Source: Deinococcus ficus (GTDB lineage Bacteria > Deinococcota > Deinococci > Deinococcales > Deinococcaceae). Taken from it: a DNA stretch of 64,000 nucleotides. How positions within the stretch are numbered: position 1 is the first letter of the stretch; every line of letters starts with the position of its first letter. Below the pieces are notes generated by a model. It saw only the letters and a list, made by a program, of their open reading frames with translations. It was not told the origin of the DNA and searched no databases. Made by a program: the position numbers and the translations under genes. Shown here piece after piece: positions 61,556 to 64,000 of the stretch. The stretch lies in assembly GCF_003444775.1 (NCBI RefSeq), contig NZ_CP021081.1, positions 670,001 through 734,000 on the forward strand, given 5' to 3'.

Positions 61556-62257
61556 ATGACCAGACTCAAAGGGAGCAACTCGAACAACACCACGCTGGTG
61601 ATCGGCACGCTGATCGCCGTCGTCCTGATCGCCCTGGCCCTCTTCGCCGTGCGCGGCAAACCCCGCACCGGCGGCGACGGCACCACCGCCACCTTCAACC
61701 TCGCGGACATGCCCTACGTCGGGCAGGACGACGCCAAGGTGAACGTGGTCGTCGTGGAGGACTTCAAGTGCCCCGCCTGCAAGAACTTCAACGACAACAT
61801 CGAACCCGAACTGAAAACCAAGTACGTGGACGGCGGCCAGGTGAAGTGGTACACCCTGGTCTGGCCCTTCATCTCCACCCAGGTCGCCCGCAACCCCGAG
61901 GACGACAGCAAGTACGCCGCCCAGGCCGCCCGCTGCGTGCGTGAACAGCAGGGCAACGAAGGCTACGAGGTCTTCAAGGGCATCCTGTTCCGCTCGCAGG
62001 GCCCCGAAAGCGAAGTGTGGGCCAGCAAGGCCAACCTGAAGACCCTGGCCGGCAACGTCGAGGGCCTGGACGCCGCGAAGTTCGCCAGCTGCCTCGACAA
62101 CGACGAAACCCTCGCCGCCGTGGAAGCCGACAAGCGCCAGGCCGAGGCCGCCGGCGTGAACAGCACCCCCACCGTGTTCGTGAACGGCAAGAAGGTCGAG
62201 GGCACCGCCAGCGCCATCAGCCAGGCCATCGACGAGGCCGTCTCCGCCGCCAACTGA
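61556..62257 (+). CDS. DsbA-family thiol:disulfide oxidoreductase, membrane-anchored
   Basis: 233 residues. One N-terminal helix (about 14-32) anchors the protein with the thioredoxin domain outside. The active site is CPAC (Cys72, Cys75 in [10 protein letters not shown]), and the cis-Pro loop is [17 protein letters not shown]. This is the DsbA/BdbD layout with a helical insertion (about 120-185). It oxidises cysteines of exported proteins and is reoxidised by the DsbB-like protein encoded 123 bp downstream. A terminator separates them. Confidence 0.92.
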   Translation: MTRLKGSNSNNTTLVIGTLIAVVLIALALFAVRGKPRTGGDGTTATFNLADMPYVGQDDAKVNVVVVEDFKCPACKNFNDNIEPELKTKYVDGGQVKWYTLVWPFISTQVARNPEDDSKYAAQAARCVREQQGNEGYEVFKGILFRSQGPESEVWASKANLKTLAGNVEGLDAAKFASCLDNDETLAAVEADKRQAEAAGVNSTPTVFVNGKKVEGTASAISQAIDEAVSAAN

Positions 62258-62276
62258 GCCACCCCCACCCCTGCCC

Positions 62277-62311
62277 CCGCCGCCCGGAGCCCGCTCCAGG
62301 CGGCGGTTTTT
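62277..62311 (+). terminator. Intrinsic terminator of the DsbA-like gene
   Basis: 8-bp stem CCGCCGCC (62277-62284) with GGCGGCGG (62299-62306), then five T. The loop can form a smaller GGAGC/GCTCC stem. Confidence 0.8.
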
Positions 62312-62368
62312 CATCCATTCCGGACGGGCGGAGCGGGGGAGGGGCCGCGTGCCCCGCCCGGCATGCTT

Positions 62369-62374
62369 TACCCT
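62369..62374 (+). promoter_or_regulatory. -10 element of leaderless DsbB-like gene
   Basis: TACCCT, 6 nt before the ATG at 62381. Confidence 0.5.
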
Positions 62375-62380
62375 CTGGGC

Positions 62381-62833
62381 ATGAGCCGTGACACGCGCCT
62401 TTACCTCGCCTGGGTGGTCGCCCTGATCGCCACGCTGGGCAGCCTGTACTTCAGCAACGTCAAAGGCTACGTGCCCTGCGTCCTGTGCTGGTACCAGCGG
62501 ATCGCCATGTACCCCCTGGCGCTGTGGCTGGGCATCGCGGCCCTGCGCGGCGAACTGAGCATCCGCGTGTACGCCCTGCCGCTCGCCGTGATCGGCTGGT
62601 GCATCGCGCTGTTCCAGAACCTGGAAACCTGGGGGATCATCCCCACGCCCCTGGTGTGCTCCCCGACGACCGGCGCGGTGTCCTGCACCACGCCCTGGCC
62701 CGTGTGGGGCAACGGCGCGCTGCGCGACCTGAACACCATCCTGACCATCCCCACCCTGAGCCTGATCGCGTTCACGCTGATCATCGCCCTGCTCGCCTGG
62801 GGCCGCACCGCCCGCGACACCGCCGAACTCTGA
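62381..62833 (+). CDS. DsbB/BdbC-family disulfide bond formation protein
   Basis: 150 residues with four helices. The quinone-linked redox pair is CVLC (Cys33, Cys36 in [11 protein letters not shown]); the second, external pair lies in [12 protein letters not shown]. It reoxidises the DsbA-like protein and passes electrons to the quinone pool. ATG 62381 ([11 protein letters not shown]) is supported by a -10 six bases upstream; an ATG at 62363 overlaps that -10. Confidence 0.92.
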   Translation: MSRDTRLYLAWVVALIATLGSLYFSNVKGYVPCVLCWYQRIAMYPLALWLGIAALRGELSIRVYALPLAVIGWCIALFQNLETWGIIPTPLVCSPTTGAVSCTTPWPVWGNGALRDLNTILTIPTLSLIAFTLIIALLAWGRTARDTAEL

Positions 62834-62848
62834 GCCCCGCGCACCCCG

Positions 62849-62876
62849 GCCGGCCCCCGTGACTGCGGGGGCCGGC
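62849..62876 (+). terminator. Terminator of the DsbB-like gene
   Basis: 11-bp perfect stem (62849-62859 with 62866-62876), loop TGACTG, followed by GCCTTGGTT. Confidence 0.6.
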
Positions 62877-62951
62877 GCCTTGGTTCCCGCCCCGGTGCCC
62901 TTCAGGCCGCGGGCGGACAGGCCCGGGTAAGGCCCCGGCCACCCTTTCGAT

Positions 62952-62972
62952 CTCGTAATAGCTCCGTAATTG
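62952..62972 (+). promoter_or_regulatory. Direct-repeat element before the multiheme cytochrome gene
   Basis: CTCGTAATAG and CTCCGTAATTG repeat GTAAT 11 bp apart. Either TAATAG or TAATTG could be a -10. The half-site CTCCGTAA equals half of the palindrome at 33641. Confidence 0.3.
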
Positions 62973-63036
62973 CCGGGGGGGAGAGTGACCGCACCGTCGC
63001 CTGGGGAGGCCCCTGCCTTCCCGACAGGAGGTCACT

Positions 63037-64000
63037 ATGAGATCGTCGTGGTTGCGTCAGGCGTTCATCCTTGCCGGCTTGCCCGCAGCGGCCCTGGCCG
63101 GTTTGGTGGCCGCCGGCCACATGCAGACCGCCGCCCAGCCTCTCTCCTCGTCCGGCCCGGCCCAGGCCACCCAGGCCCAGGTGCAGGCCCTGAACAGCGG
63201 GACCCTGCTGGCCGGCACCATGGTGCTCGCGCAGGCCGGCACCGCCAGCGCGAACGTCAGGGGCGTGTCCTCGGCCACGTGCATGAACTGCCACGGCAGC
63301 ACCCCCAAATACCCGGTGCTGGGCGCCAAACTCACGTACGAGCACTCGGCGCATAAACTGAACGGCAACGCCACCTACGCCAACGGCGGCGGCTGCCAGC
63401 AGTGCCACACCAACGAGGGCTTCATTGAGTGGACGCAGAAGGGCAAGATCGACCCGGCCACCTTCGTCGCCAACCCCTCGCAGCCCGGTTGCATGACCTG
63501 CCACGCGCCTCACGAGACCGGCACCATGGCCCTGCGCACCACCAAGGCCGTCACGCTGGTGAACAAGGAAGAATTCGACGGCGGCAAGGGCAACCTGTGC
63601 GCCAGCTGCCACCAGTCCCGCAGCGACGCCAAGGCGGCCGTGAAGGACCTGCCCGCCAAGGACGTCACCGCCCGCCTGGGCGCTCACCACGGCCCGCAGG
63701 CCGACATGATGGTCGGCACGAACGCCTACCAGTTCCCCGGTAAGACCTACGGCAGCAGCGACCACTACAGCAGCGTGGACAACACCTGCGTGTCCTGCCA
63801 CATGAACCTCCCGAAAGGCCGCTACAGCCTGAGCCCAGAGATCGGCGGGCATAGCATGAACCTGGCCGGCGAGGTGCACGAGGTCGAGACGCTGAACACC
63901 AGCGCCTGCGTGAGCTGCCACAAGGACATGAAGCAGGCCCCCGGCACCGCCAGCTGGAGCAAGTTCAGTGACGCCGGCGTGCAGTGGGTCGGGCCGACCG
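63037..64000 (+). CDS. Exported multiheme cytochrome c (cut by window end)
   Basis: At least 321 codons; the frame is open to the end of the window. The N-terminus is a signal peptide (MRSSWLRQAFILAGLPAAAL, about 1-27). Six CXXCH haem sites are visible: CMNCH (82), CQQCH (120), CMTCH (152), CASCH (188), CVSCH (251) and CVSCH (291). HHGPQADMMVG and several free His (candidate distal ligands) resemble exported multiheme cytochromes of electron-transfer chains. AGGAGG precedes the ATG by six bases. The role cannot be fixed without the missing 3' part and neighbours. The adjacent DsbA/DsbB-like genes may help, since CXXCH Cys need redox control. Confidence 0.85.
   Translation, partial: MRSSWLRQAFILAGLPAAALAGLVAAGHMQTAAQPLSSSGPAQATQAQVQALNSGTLLAGTMVLAQAGTASANVRGVSSATCMNCHGSTPKYPVLGAKLTYEHSAHKLNGNATYANGGGCQQCHTNEGFIEWTQKGKIDPATFVANPSQPGCMTCHAPHETGTMALRTTKAVTLVNKEEFDGGKGNLCASCHQSRSDAKAAVKDLPAKDVTARLGAHHGPQADMMVGTNAYQFPGKTYGSSDHYSSVDNTCVSCHMNLPKGRYSLSPEIGGHSMNLAGEVHEVETLNTSACVSCHKDMKQAPGTASWSKFSDAGVQWVGPT

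Overview
This window is high-GC bacterial chromosome and looks like a Deinococcus. Pointers to that genus are the amylosucrase-derived gene, the bacillithiol-type PIG-L deacetylase, the rpoB/rpoC pair, a UvrA with a basic tail, and above all many genes whose -10 hexamer sits only 6-7 nt upstream of the start codon (leaderless transcription, common in Deinococcus). There is no phage, IS element, CRISPR array, tRNA or rRNA gene that I can support. Gene density is about 90 percent with short operons on both strands.

Layout. 0-2.1 kb: neutral zinc metallopeptidase and D-Ala-D-Ala ligase (minus). 2.4-6.4 kb: peptide-type ABC importer (binding protein plus two permeases, no ATPases here). 6.4-9.9 kb: minus-strand hemD-hemA-ygfZ-membrane protein. 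10-16.3 kb: a tandem RNase H-fold protein, then on the minus strand a divergent QueF-like protein with a queuosine-precursor transporter, a Nudix protein lacking its catalytic glutamates, an arginase-like UPF0489 protein and three consecutive double-GNAT acetyltransferases. 16.3-21.4 kb: PIG-L deacetylase, alpha/beta hydrolase, nucleotidyltransferase, a catalytically dead amylosucrase relative, and a GNAT behind a structured leader. 21.4-24.1 kb: rpmI-rplT, a GntR/HutC regulator, moaA.

24.1-33.6 kb is an acetate-use module: DUF485-actP, a DnaQ-like exonuclease with a cNMP/CBS/DUF294 protein, acs, and a PAS histidine kinase with a FixJ/LuxR-type regulator. It matches the 'acetate switch' neighbourhood known from proteobacteria. 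33.7-40 kb: HbpS/GlcG-like protein, ankyrin protein, SIMPL protein, aminotransferase, then nagA plus a SIS-type deaminase/isomerase (GlcNAc-6-P catabolism), a DUF2721 protein and a P-loop kinase. 40.1-48.5 kb: rpoC and rpoB (minus) with a strong promoter and a terminator-like hairpin in the leader.

48.6-57.6 kb: phospholipase A2 lipoprotein, TetR, TerC, EamA, small proteins, SDR, rRNA methyltransferase, M23 peptidase with a TolB-like beta-propeller protein, GNAT. 57.7-62.8 kb: uvrA with a coupled membrane protein, and a DsbA/DsbB-like disulfide pair. The window ends inside an exported multiheme cytochrome c gene (at least six CXXCH) that starts at 63037. All functions are from reading the translated sequence and knowledge of families; no search was run.
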